Positions 1-7,328 of a stretch of 36,597 nt of DNA are shown here, piece by piece. The number at the start of each line of letters is the position of its first letter. Position 1 is the first letter of the stretch. The position numbers and the translations under genes were made by a program. Below the pieces are notes generated by a model that saw only the letters and a program-made list of their open reading frames with translations, had not been told where the DNA came from and ran no database searches. The DNA is from a virus: positions 1-36,597 of the IMG/VR virus record IMGVR_UViG_3300017735_000035. One strand, given 5' to 3'.

Positions 1-582
1 ATACACTGGGAACGAAGTAAAGGGATTGACTATGGTTATGCTTCAGAGAGTGCATGTGTATGGGGCGCAGTTGACCCAAGTGACGGTACACTGATTATAT
101 ATCGTGAACTGTACCGCAAAGGTTTGTTGGGCACTGACCTTGCAAGAATGATTACAGAGATGGAGTATGAAGACCCCTTCTCGGTAGCAGGAGTGCTCGA
201 TACAGCGTGTTGGAGCCGAACAGGTACTACAGGCCCAACAGTAGGAGAAACCCTTCAGAGAGCAGGACATAAGCTCAGAAGGGCAGATAAAAACAGAATA
301 CAGGGAAAGATACAGATTCACGAATACTTGAAGCTCAAGCAAAGCGGTAGGCCCAAAATACAAATATTTAATACATGCCCTAACCTGATACGCGAGCTTC
401 AAAGTATTCCACTAGATAAGTCTAAGCCAGAAGACGTAGATACGAATGCATCAGACCACGCATATGATGCACTAAGATACTTAATAATGGCTAGACCACG
501 TATCAATGATACAATAAACCAACTTAGACAGTTTAGAAAAGAATCACATTTTAATCCGTCTGACTCAACATTTGGATACTAA
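1..582 (+). CDS. terL: Terminase large subunit, C-terminal nuclease part (5' end outside window)
   Basis: The reading frame is open from base 1, so only the last 193 residues of the packaging motor are present; the N-terminal ATPase lies outside the window. What remains is the RNase H-fold nuclease that cuts concatemeric DNA during packaging. Three acidic positions typical of this family are visible: Asp in GIDYG (codon at 28-30), Asp in GVLDTACW (199-201), and Asp in the C-terminal SDHAYDALRY block (454-456 and 466-468). The DHAxDALRY ending is a reliable terminase signature. It stands directly upstream of a small unknown gene and the portal, the usual order in podoviruses. A TTG at 124 could be read as a start but is simply an internal Leu codon. 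Confidence 0.93.
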   Translation: MHWERSKGIDYGYASESACVWGAVDPSDGTLIIYRELYRKGLLGTDLARMITEMEYEDPFSVAGVLDTACWSRTGTTGPTVGETLQRAGHKLRRADKNRIQGKIQIHEYLKLKQSGRPKIQIFNTCPNLIRELQSIPLDKSKPEDVDTNASDHAYDALRYLIMARPRINDTINQLRQFRKESHFNPSDSTFGY

Positions 583-583
583 T

Positions 584-934
584 ATGGGTAAATGCAAATA
601 CAACAACGGAGGCTTAGTAGCCCGTAAAGAATTCAAAGGTATCGGTTCTATTGAAGGAAACCTATCTGGAAATCAAAACTACCGTGCTGGAGAAATAAAA
701 GCATCTACCAACTTAGGCGGTACACGAGTAACGGCAAGCAAGTTTAAAGACTCTATGGGTAACTCGTCTACAAACTACAGCTTAGAAAAACAAATGAAGG
801 GTAAGTCTTCTGCTGGTGTAAAGTTAGGTAAAAACCCAAGCGCTACTTACTCAAAAGATTTAGGAAAGGGGTTTAAACTAAAAGCACAGGTAGGTAAAAA
901 CTATCGTGGCATGTCAATCTCTAAGCCCCTATAA
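584..934 (+). CDS. Small basic protein between terminase and portal, function unknown
   Basis: This codes for 116 residues, starting at the ATG one base after the terminase stop; an upstream in-frame TTG at 572 is less likely. I see no convincing Shine-Dalgarno site, so translation probably depends on coupling to the terminase. The protein is rich in Lys, Gly, Ser and Asn, with alternating polar and small residues that suggest beta-structure, and it has no membrane segment. Its N-terminus carries YNNGGLV, a variant of a GG-motif that recurs in two other proteins of this phage. I do not recognise a family. The position between packaging and portal genes suggests a role in the virion or packaging, but that is inference. 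Confidence 0.75.
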   Translation: MGKCKYNNGGLVARKEFKGIGSIEGNLSGNQNYRAGEIKASTNLGGTRVTASKFKDSMGNSSTNYSLEKQMKGKSSAGVKLGKNPSATYSKDLGKGFKLKAQVGKNYRGMSISKPL

Positions 935-945
935 AGGAACAGTAC

Positions 946-3135
946 ATGAACGAAGAAAACGAATCATACGAAAACGCTGATTACCTCTACTTCGAGCCTG
1001 AAGAAACAGCAGGCGGTCTTGAAATGGACTTAGAAGAAGATGTACGCAATCGTTTTGTCGGCTTAGTAGAAGACCGTTACGCCTCTGCTGAACAAGCGCG
1101 AGATTTTGATGAAGCACGTTGGCTTAAAGCTTACCATAACTTTCGTGGCATTTACAACAAAAATGTTCGTTTTCGTGAAAGCGAGAAGTCAAAAGTATTC
1201 GTAAAAGTAACTAAGACCAAAGTATTAGCAGCCTTCGGCCAGCTAGTAGACGTTATCTTTGGCACTGGTCAGTTTCCTATTGGTGTACGCGAAACACAAC
1301 TGCCCGAAGGTATTGCAAAGTATACACACCTAGAAGCTGGTGGAACTGGAATAGAAACCAGCGCACCAAGTTATGAAGAACCCGCAGAAGAGTCAGAAGG
1401 CCCTAAGCCTATCTCTCCATATGATGTTGGTTATGCTGGAGACGGTCGTGATGAGCCACTAAAAGCAGGCGCAACACTAACAGCAACTAAAGATGTACTA
1501 AGCGTAGCAATAGAAGAAGCAGGAATACAGTTTGCAGAAGGAGCCTCTCCAGACCCACAAGTGCTAGAGCGTTCCCCCGCCAAAGAAATGGCACGGAATA
1601 TGCAGACACTAATACATGACCAGATTGAAGAATCCGGCGGCTCTAGTGAATTGCGTAACGCATTACTAGAAGCAGCACTATTCGGAACTGGTATCGTAAA
1701 AGGCCCTTTCAACTATAACAAGACGCTTAGCCGTTGGACAGTTGATGAGGATGGAGAGCGAAGCTATGACCCACTTGAAGTTCGTGTTCCTCGTATTGAG
1801 TTTGTAAGTATTTGGGACTTTTTCCCAGACCCTAGTGCAACTTCTATTGAAGACTGTGAGTATATTGTACACCGCCACAAAATGAATAAATCTCAGTTGA
1901 GAGCGCTAACAAAAATGCCTTTCTTCAACAAAGATGCAATTCGTGGTTGTTTGCAAATGGGGCCTAATTACAATGAAAAAGATTACGAGCACGAACTAAA
2001 AGACGACCAGCGTACAGAAGACTATGGTGCTGCACAGTTTGAAGTCTTAGAGTATTGGGGAATCATGGATGCAGAATATGCCAGAGAAGTAGGAATGTCC
2101 CTACCCGACGAGGTTGATGATTTAGATGAAGTGCAAGTTAATGCTTGGGTTAGTAATGGTAAGTTGCTACGTGGGGTTGTTAATCCATTTACTCCATACC
2201 GACTCCCATACAATGCCTTTCCTTACGAGCGTAATCCTTATTCTTTCTTCGGTATTGGCGTTGCTGAGAATATGGACGACTCTCAACAAATAATGAATGG
2301 TCACGCACGTATGGCTATCGATAACCTTGCACTTGCAGGCTCGTTAGTCTTTGACGTAGATGAATCAGCCCTTGTGGGTGGACAGTCCATGGACATCTAT
2401 CCCGGCAAAGTATTCCGCCGTCAGGCTGGAATGCCCGGTCAGGCTATTCATGGTGTCAAGTTTCCGAACACTTCGCAAGAAAATATGATGATGTTCGATA
2501 AGTTCCGACAGTTAGCTGACGAACAAACAGGTATTCCAAGCTACTCGCACGGTCAGACAGGCGTACAAAGTATGACCAGAACTGCATCGGGCATGAGTAT
2601 GTTGCTAGGTGCAGCGTCATTAAATATTAAAACAGTAATTAAAAATATTGATGACTTCTTGCTAAAGCCTTTAGGCGAAGCATACTATCAGTGGAACATG
2701 CAGTTCTTTGAAGGCGAGCTGGATATTCAGGGCGACCTTGAAGTACGTGCAATGGGAACAAACAGCTTAATGCAAAAAGAAGTACGCAGTCAGCGACTGA
2801 CTATGTTTCTTCAAACTGCACAGAATCCTGCTATTGCACCGTTTGTTAAAATTTCTAAGATTGTTAGTGAGTTGGCTTACAGCCTTGACCTTGACCCCGA
2901 TGAGATTCTTAACGACCCTGAAGAAGCAGCAATCATGGCACAAATCATAGGAGCACAGAATGTTGGACAAGGAAATGGCGAACCGACTGGGGCCGCTGGT
3001 CAACAACCCGGAGCTATGGGGGGCCTTGAAGGAGCACCTCAACAACCTCCGGAACTTGGAGCTACAGGGACTGGCGGTGGCAACATCGGAACTGGAACTG
3101 TACCGCAAGCAGGGGAAAGCGAGTTCACTGGCTAA
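946..3135 (+). CDS. Portal (head-tail connector) protein
   Basis: The 729-residue portal forms the ring at the capsid vertex through which DNA is packaged and ejected, and onto which the tail is built. An AAGGA site precedes the ATG. Family features are a central WDFFPDPSA segment (about residue 290), the RNPYSFFGIGVAENMDDSQQ block (about 430) and the DEQTGIPSYSHGQTG...RTASGMSMLLGAAS stretch (about 525-560), which corresponds to the region before the tunnel helix in P22/T7-like portals. It is longer than T7 gp8 (536 aa), partly through an acidic insertion near residues 130-165. The last 55 residues are Gly/Pro/Gln-rich and end in GNIGTGTVPQAGESEFTG, a tail type I have seen in related marine portals. 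That tail is overprinted by another gene in the +1 frame. Confidence 0.93.
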   Translation: MNEENESYENADYLYFEPEETAGGLEMDLEEDVRNRFVGLVEDRYASAEQARDFDEARWLKAYHNFRGIYNKNVRFRESEKSKVFVKVTKTKVLAAFGQLVDVIFGTGQFPIGVRETQLPEGIAKYTHLEAGGTGIETSAPSYEEPAEESEGPKPISPYDVGYAGDGRDEPLKAGATLTATKDVLSVAIEEAGIQFAEGASPDPQVLERSPAKEMARNMQTLIHDQIEESGGSSELRNALLEAALFGTGIVKGPFNYNKTLSRWTVDEDGERSYDPLEVRVPRIEFVSIWDFFPDPSATSIEDCEYIVHRHKMNKSQLRALTKMPFFNKDAIRGCLQMGPNYNEKDYEHELKDDQRTEDYGAAQFEVLEYWGIMDAEYAREVGMSLPDEVDDLDEVQVNAWVSNGKLLRGVVNPFTPYRLPYNAFPYERNPYSFFGIGVAENMDDSQQIMNGHARMAIDNLALAGSLVFDVDESALVGGQSMDIYPGKVFRRQAGMPGQAIHGVKFPNTSQENMMMFDKFRQLADEQTGIPSYSHGQTGVQSMTRTASGMSMLLGAASLNIKTVIKNIDDFLLKPLGEAYYQWNMQFFEGELDIQGDLEVRAMGTNSLMQKEVRSQRLTMFLQTAQNPAIAPFVKISKIVSELAYSLDLDPDEILNDPEEAAIMAQIIGAQNVGQGNGEPTGAAGQQPGAMGGLEGAPQQPPELGATGTGGGNIGTGTVPQAGESEFTG

Positions 3136-3190
3136 CTTAATGAATCTCAAAGAACAAGCAACAGAAGCTAAACAACGGATAGAGGAATAA
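2960..3190 (+). CDS. Overprinted 76-aa helical protein starting inside the portal gene
   Basis: This gene begins inside the portal tail in a different frame, shares 176 bases with it, and ends two bases before the next gene. A GGAG site (2950-2953) lies six bases upstream of its ATG. The product looks like a real folded protein. It is Leu-rich and helical, with a NPELWGALKEHL motif, then repeated Leu/Glu heptad-like spacing to a charged C-terminus. By contrast the portal frame here is low-complexity. I recall similar small proteins after the portal in other podoviruses, with the same 'pLvnNPELW' start, but cannot name a family. It may assist portal or capsid assembly (inference). The arrangement invites translational coupling with both neighbours. 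Confidence 0.75.
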   Translation: MLDKEMANRLGPLVNNPELWGALKEHLNNLRNLELQGLAVATSELELYRKQGKASSLANLMNLKEQATEAKQRIEE

Positions 3191-3192
3191 CA

Positions 3193-4554
3193 ATGAAAGT
3201 ACCTAAACTAAAATATGCAGTAGGCTCAGTAGCTCAAGCAGCAGCAGAGGGTGCCGATTCATTGTTGTCTGAAGCTCGTAAGGATGTGGTGGCTGCTCGT
3301 GAACCAGAGCCAGCAGTATCTCCTGAAATTGAAGAGCTTGCAGAAGCTGCATCTAAAGTAGAAGCAAGCCCAGATACACAAGCCTCTGAAACAGAAGTAA
3401 ACATGAAGGACACTACTAAGCTTGTAAACTCTTTTGAGTTTCAAGGCGGCAACAAGAAAATGGACAAGGCTTTCATTATGGAGTCTCTGGGCGAAGTAGC
3501 TGACTCTCCTATTGTTGAGTCTAAACAATCTATTGCTGAGTTTATTACTGACCTTCACCGTGTACAGTTGGAGCAAGAGTCTAAGCCCTTACTATCTCCT
3601 AAAGACTTTAAAAAGCTGACTAGCTTTGCAAGTACTGAAGAGCGCATGGAAAAGAAAGAAGGCGGTGAAGTATCTGACGTAGATAAATACATTAGTCTAT
3701 ACGGACAAATGGAACAGTCTATGGACAAAGCAGAAACCCCTGAAGATAAAAAAGCAATTTATGAGCGTTGGTCTGAGGTAGAAAAAACATTTGACGGTAA
3801 TATTATTAGTGCTGCTTTACAGAAGATGGATTCTGAAAGTGAAGGACGAGAAGGTAAATTTATAGGCGGCTTACTCGGAGCAATTGTAGAAGAAGTAACA
3901 TCTTCTAAAGGAACTACTACTGAGCCTGTAGGTCAAGAATCTGAAGCAAGTATAAGCAACCTTGAAGGCCCTGACCCAATTGCTGCGGCTAACAACGCTC
4001 CAATTTCTAATACAGGCTTTGCGGAAGGTGGTTCACTTATGGCTCCCGATATGCCCGTAGATACTTATGATAATATACCACCAGAGGAAATGGAAGCCGT
4101 AAAAGCTACACAGCTTCCAGATGCTGAGATGGAAGATGAGTACGCAGGCTTTGTACTAAACGAAGCGCTGTCCCCAGACGACCAAGATTATTTAATAAAT
4201 GCTCTCGAAGGCGATGAGCGTTTAGGGCAAATCTTTGATAACATCATGGATATTGCCGGAGAATTCGCTGGTGAGGGAGCTGTAAAAGGCCCCGGCACTG
4301 GTACATCAGATTCGATACCCGCAAGGTTGTCGGATGGTGAATTTGTTTTCACCAGAAAAGCAACCGACCAAATAGGCACAGATAAGCTTCAGGCTATGAT
4401 GGATGATGCAGAACGTGCTTATGATGGCGGTGTAATGAAAAAGTACGCAGGCGGTAGCATACTTGATGGCGTTATGGAGATGGAAGACCCTGATGAAGGA
4501 GTCCATAATCAAATGCTAAGCTCGAATCCAATGCCTAGTGTACGAAACCGATAA
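3193..4554 (+). CDS. Acidic virion/assembly protein with SDSIPA motif
   Basis: The 453-residue protein lies between portal and scaffold, with a GAGGAA site before its ATG. It is acidic and rich in Ala, Glu and Ser. The first 120 residues look disordered, followed by a helical middle (about 90-230). A conserved block near residues 365-395, GPGTGTSDSIPARLSDGEFV, matches a motif I know from phage tape-measure and other structural proteins; its function is not established to my knowledge. FAEGGSL (4018-4038) and YAGGSIL (4444-4464) are copies of a GG-motif found elsewhere in this phage. The position suggests a head or neck component or an assembly factor. I cannot assign a firm role, and a protease or decoration function cannot be excluded. 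Confidence 0.7.
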   Translation: MKVPKLKYAVGSVAQAAAEGADSLLSEARKDVVAAREPEPAVSPEIEELAEAASKVEASPDTQASETEVNMKDTTKLVNSFEFQGGNKKMDKAFIMESLGEVADSPIVESKQSIAEFITDLHRVQLEQESKPLLSPKDFKKLTSFASTEERMEKKEGGEVSDVDKYISLYGQMEQSMDKAETPEDKKAIYERWSEVEKTFDGNIISAALQKMDSESEGREGKFIGGLLGAIVEEVTSSKGTTTEPVGQESEASISNLEGPDPIAAANNAPISNTGFAEGGSLMAPDMPVDTYDNIPPEEMEAVKATQLPDAEMEDEYAGFVLNEALSPDDQDYLINALEGDERLGQIFDNIMDIAGEFAGEGAVKGPGTGTSDSIPARLSDGEFVFTRKATDQIGTDKLQAMMDDAERAYDGGVMKKYAGGSILDGVMEMEDPDEGVHNQMLSSNPMPSVRNR

Positions 4555-4576
4555 GGCCACCCGCAAGGCCCCTTAT
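4551..4576 (+). terminator. Hairpin spanning the stop codon of the preceding gene (possible weak terminator)
   Basis: ATAAGG at 4551-4556 pairs with CCTTAT at 4571-4576. The adjoining CC/GG extends the stem to eight pairs, with a two-base bulge and an eight-base loop. There is no clear T-run after it, only CTTTT a few bases later. It may be a weak terminator, a processing site or an RNA stabiliser for the scaffold and capsid message. A near-identical 22-base copy lies inside the scaffold gene. Confidence 0.35.
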
Positions 4577-4682
4577 CACTAACTTTTAACCTAGAGGCCA
4601 CCTTGTAGTATCAAGCCCTATTCTTCAGTCGCGAGTTGAATAGCTACCTTGAAAAGACGACAAGCCCCAAAAGGAGTGCGAC
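4577..4682 (+). promoter_or_regulatory. Leader region upstream of the scaffold gene, promoter not identified
   Basis: This belongs to the longest non-coding gap in the window (4555-4682). It contains two imperfect copies of an ACCTTG...CAAGCCC element (4600-4618 and 4646-4667), each able to pair CTTG with CAAG. Between them CTATTC (4618-4623) and GAATAG (4638-4643) form an inverted repeat. An AAAAGGAG ribosome site lies just before the scaffold ATG. The abundant scaffold and capsid proteins justify a promoter here, but I recognise neither a sigma70-type nor a T7-type promoter. Confidence 0.35.
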
Positions 4683-5489
4683 ATGACTGACTTACAAGAA
4701 ACAGAAGAAGAAGTAGCAAATCCATACAACATGAGAAAAGAATGGCATGATGAAGATGACCAACTCTTTGAAAGTGCTGATGGTGTTTACTACGAAAAGA
4801 AAGCTAAGAAGGCCACCCGTAAGGCCCCTTCTGAAGAAGAATCTGCTACAGATTACAAGAAGCGATACGATGACCTAAAAAAACATTACGATACTAAGGT
4901 TAACGAGTTTAAACAGAAAGAACAAGAACTTCAAGCCGAAGCTCGAATGACACAGCAAGTTGAACAGGCCGTTCGTCACGAGGATACAGTAGAGGCACAA
5001 GAAGAAGTTCAGGACGAGTATGTAGAAACAGCACCCGCTGTAGAGTCTGATGATAGACTTTCAGCACTTGATGAGCGTGAAGCTAGGATTGCACGAAAAG
5101 AGGCTGAAATGACTCTGAGTTCAGCACATCCTGACTTTTCAGAAATACGGCAAAGTGATGAGTTCCACGAGTGGGCTAAGTCACAGCCAGAAGCAATTCA
5201 AGATTGGGTATACAATAATCCTAATAACGTAGACTTGGCGGTCAAAGCTATCGACCTTTACAAACTGGAGTCAGGTTTAAATGCTCAAAATTCTTCCAGT
5301 AAGAAAGTACAGTCGCAGCCTGTGTCACCATCGGCAGCAGACATGGTTTCAACTAAAACAAAAACCGTGAATGCTAACGAGCCGAAGGTATGGACACAAC
5401 GGGAAATTGCTGCACTGTCTATGGATGATTATGATAAATATGAAAAAGAAATCGATTCAGCCATAATTGAAGGCAGGGTAGTAGCTTAA
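4683..5489 (+). CDS. Capsid scaffolding (assembly) protein
   Basis: The 268-residue protein sits immediately before the major capsid gene, the standard position of the scaffold that guides procapsid assembly and then leaves. It is highly charged. A predicted coiled coil covers about residues 55-95 (DYKKRYDDLKKHYDTK onward) and another about 128-145. A conserved HPDFSEIRQSDEFHEWAKSQP block lies near 150-170. The C-terminus (REIAALSMDDYDKYEKEID) is helical and charged, as in scaffold C-termini that contact the capsid protein. AAAAGGAG precedes the ATG at good spacing. I recognise the layout from marine podovirus scaffolds; identification rests on composition, motif and position together. Confidence 0.85.
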   Translation: MTDLQETEEEVANPYNMRKEWHDEDDQLFESADGVYYEKKAKKATRKAPSEEESATDYKKRYDDLKKHYDTKVNEFKQKEQELQAEARMTQQVEQAVRHEDTVEAQEEVQDEYVETAPAVESDDRLSALDEREARIARKEAEMTLSSAHPDFSEIRQSDEFHEWAKSQPEAIQDWVYNNPNNVDLAVKAIDLYKLESGLNAQNSSSKKVQSQPVSPSAADMVSTKTKTVNANEPKVWTQREIAALSMDDYDKYEKEIDSAIIEGRVVA

Positions 5490-5522
5490 TAACTATTGTC
5501 TTAAATAAAAGGAAAAATAATC

Positions 5523-6485
5523 ATGGCTAATAACGTATCAGACCAGTTTTTTGCAGATGGCTCAAACAGTAACTTTGGCACTAGCAGCAACTTTATGCCT
5601 GCTATTTACTCGAAGAAGGTTCTTAACTTCTTCCGTAAAGCTTCGGTTGCTGAAGCAATTACCAACACTGACTATGCAGGTGAGATTTCTGCATTCGGTG
5701 ATTCTGTAAAAATCATTAAAGAACCCACTATTACTGTACATCAGTATGAGCGTGGCGCTGACACAACTGCAACTGCACTGACCGACACCGAAGTAACTCT
5801 GGTTGTTGACATTGCTAACGCCTTTAAGTTCATCGTAGACGACATCGAAACTTCTATGTCTCACGTAAACTTCAAGGAAGTAGCTGCTTCATCTGCTGCT
5901 TACGCTCTGCGTGATGCATTCGATGCTGGCGTACTGGCTACTATGGAAGCAGGTCTAAGCGCTTCTACTCCTGACCACATTCTAGGTGGCGACACTACCG
6001 CTTCAGCCGCTTCTGGCGTATTGACTGGTACTGACGCTCTGGGTCTGCAACACGCAGGCACTGACCCTCTGGATGTTCTGGCTCGTATGGCTCGTCTGCT
6101 TGACGACGAAAACGTACCAGAAGAAGGTCGTTGGATTGTAGCTCCCCCTGTATTCTACGAAGAGCTGTCTCAGTCTGACTCTAAGCTCTTGTCAGTAGAT
6201 TACAACGGTGGTCAAGGTTCTATCCGTAATGGTCTAGTAAGCTCTGGTAAGCTTCGTGGATTTAGCATGTACAAGTCTAACAACATGACTGGACTTGTTG
6301 CTAATGCTGACGGCCTTATTCTAGGCGGTCACATCTCTGCGGTATGTACTGCACAGACTATCACCAGCACTGAAGTCATTCGTGACCCAGATAGCTTCGG
6401 TGACATCTGTCGTGGTTTGCACGTATACGGCGCTAAGGTTCTACGACCTGAAGCTCTCGTTGGTGCATACTTCAACGTAGCATAA
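5523..6485 (+). CDS. Major capsid protein
   Basis: The 320-residue HK97-fold coat protein builds the icosahedral head. It follows the scaffold gene directly, has an AAAGGAAAAATAATC leader before ATG and shows biased codon use (GCT, GGT, CGT, many AAC/TAC/TTC), as expected for the most abundant virion protein. Recognisable capsid features are an N-terminal MPAIYSKKVLNFFRKASV segment, the FGDSVKIIKEPTITVHQYERG strand region (about 60-80), and FKFIVDDIETSMSHVNF (about 100-117), the family's long-helix entry. WIVAPPVFYEELSQSD near 205-220 is also typical. Length matches small T7-like coat proteins. A terminator-like hairpin follows. Confidence 0.92.
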   Translation: MANNVSDQFFADGSNSNFGTSSNFMPAIYSKKVLNFFRKASVAEAITNTDYAGEISAFGDSVKIIKEPTITVHQYERGADTTATALTDTEVTLVVDIANAFKFIVDDIETSMSHVNFKEVAASSAAYALRDAFDAGVLATMEAGLSASTPDHILGGDTTASAASGVLTGTDALGLQHAGTDPLDVLARMARLLDDENVPEEGRWIVAPPVFYEELSQSDSKLLSVDYNGGQGSIRNGLVSSGKLRGFSMYKSNNMTGLVANADGLILGGHISAVCTAQTITSTEVIRDPDSFGDICRGLHVYGAKVLRPEALVGAYFNVA

Positions 6486-6504
6486 GCTGTAACCTAATAA
6501 GTGC

Positions 6505-6524
6505 GGGGGCTGTAAAAGGCCCCC
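6505..6524 (+). terminator. GC-rich hairpin after the capsid gene
   Basis: GGGGGC (6505-6510) and GCCCCC (6519-6524) form a perfect six-pair stem around an eight-base loop. The sequence after it is AATCTTTAAC, so the T-run is weak. The place matches the terminator T7 carries after its capsid gene, which lowers transcription into tail genes. Partial read-through is likely because the tail genes lack another visible promoter. Confidence 0.6.
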
Positions 6525-6556
6525 AATCTTTAACAAATTTAAAGGCAAAATAAACT

Positions 6557-7327
6557 ATGGCAACATCATACTTAGAGTTGACTAATGAACTTCTTAGAGA
6601 ACTTAATGAAGTTCCGTTAGATTCAGGTAACTTTAGTACAGCTATCGGTGTTCAAGGACACGTAAAAGATGCTGTAAATAAAGCTTACTTTGATATTATT
6701 AATGATGAACCTCAGTGGCCTTTTTTATCTGCTGGCGAAAGCGGCGAAGTAGACCCCATGTACGGAAACGTATATGTTGAAACTGTCGTAGGTCAGAGAT
6801 TTTATGAATTAAAACCCGCTAGTGATTCAATTAAAACAGACTATGGTTCAATAGACTGGGATAATTTTTATGCAACTACTGTGGGCGTAGCTGGCGAAAC
6901 AGCACCTTATACTGGAAAAAATCTTAGGTTTATGACCACCGAAGCTTGGAAAACATTTAGACGAGTTTCAGAAAACCTAGACGATGCAGACAGTCAAACC
7001 TTTGGTGTTCCTGATAGTGTAATTAGAAGTCCTGATTCACGTAAGTTTGGACTTAGCCCCATACCTGATAAAGTGTATCGCGTGTGGTTCTATGCTTGGA
7101 ATCTCCCAACAAAATTTACCAGTTATAGTGACGAGATAGTATTTCCTGAAATGTATACTACAGTTCTATTAGCTAGAGCACGTTATTATATTTGGCAGTT
7201 TAAAGATAATCCACAGGCCGCTTCATTTGCAATGGACGACTATAGAAAGGGATTACGCAGTATGCGCTCAAACCTTATTGAAGCCGCACCAACCACAATT
7301 AAAGATGACCGAGTGAGATTCATATAA
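6557..7327 (+). CDS. Tail tubular protein A-like (portal adaptor)
   Basis: The 256-residue protein directly follows the capsid gene, as gp11 does in T7, where it forms the adaptor ring between portal and nozzle. Visible features include the N-terminal helix ELTNELLRELNEVPL, the VKDAVNKAYFDIINDEPQWPF motif (about 38-58), a central VIRSPDSRKFGLSPIPDKVYRVWFYAW block (about 155-180), and DEIVFPEMYTTVLLARARYYIWQFKDNP near 192-220. I recognise this combination from tail tubular A proteins of marine podoviruses. It has no membrane segment. Two bases separate its stop from the next start, so the two tail genes are probably co-translated. Confidence 0.82.
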   Translation: MATSYLELTNELLRELNEVPLDSGNFSTAIGVQGHVKDAVNKAYFDIINDEPQWPFLSAGESGEVDPMYGNVYVETVVGQRFYELKPASDSIKTDYGSIDWDNFYATTVGVAGETAPYTGKNLRFMTTEAWKTFRRVSENLDDADSQTFGVPDSVIRSPDSRKFGLSPIPDKVYRVWFYAWNLPTKFTSYSDEIVFPEMYTTVLLARARYYIWQFKDNPQAASFAMDDYRKGLRSMRSNLIEAAPTTIKDDRVRFI

Positions 7328-7328
7328 T

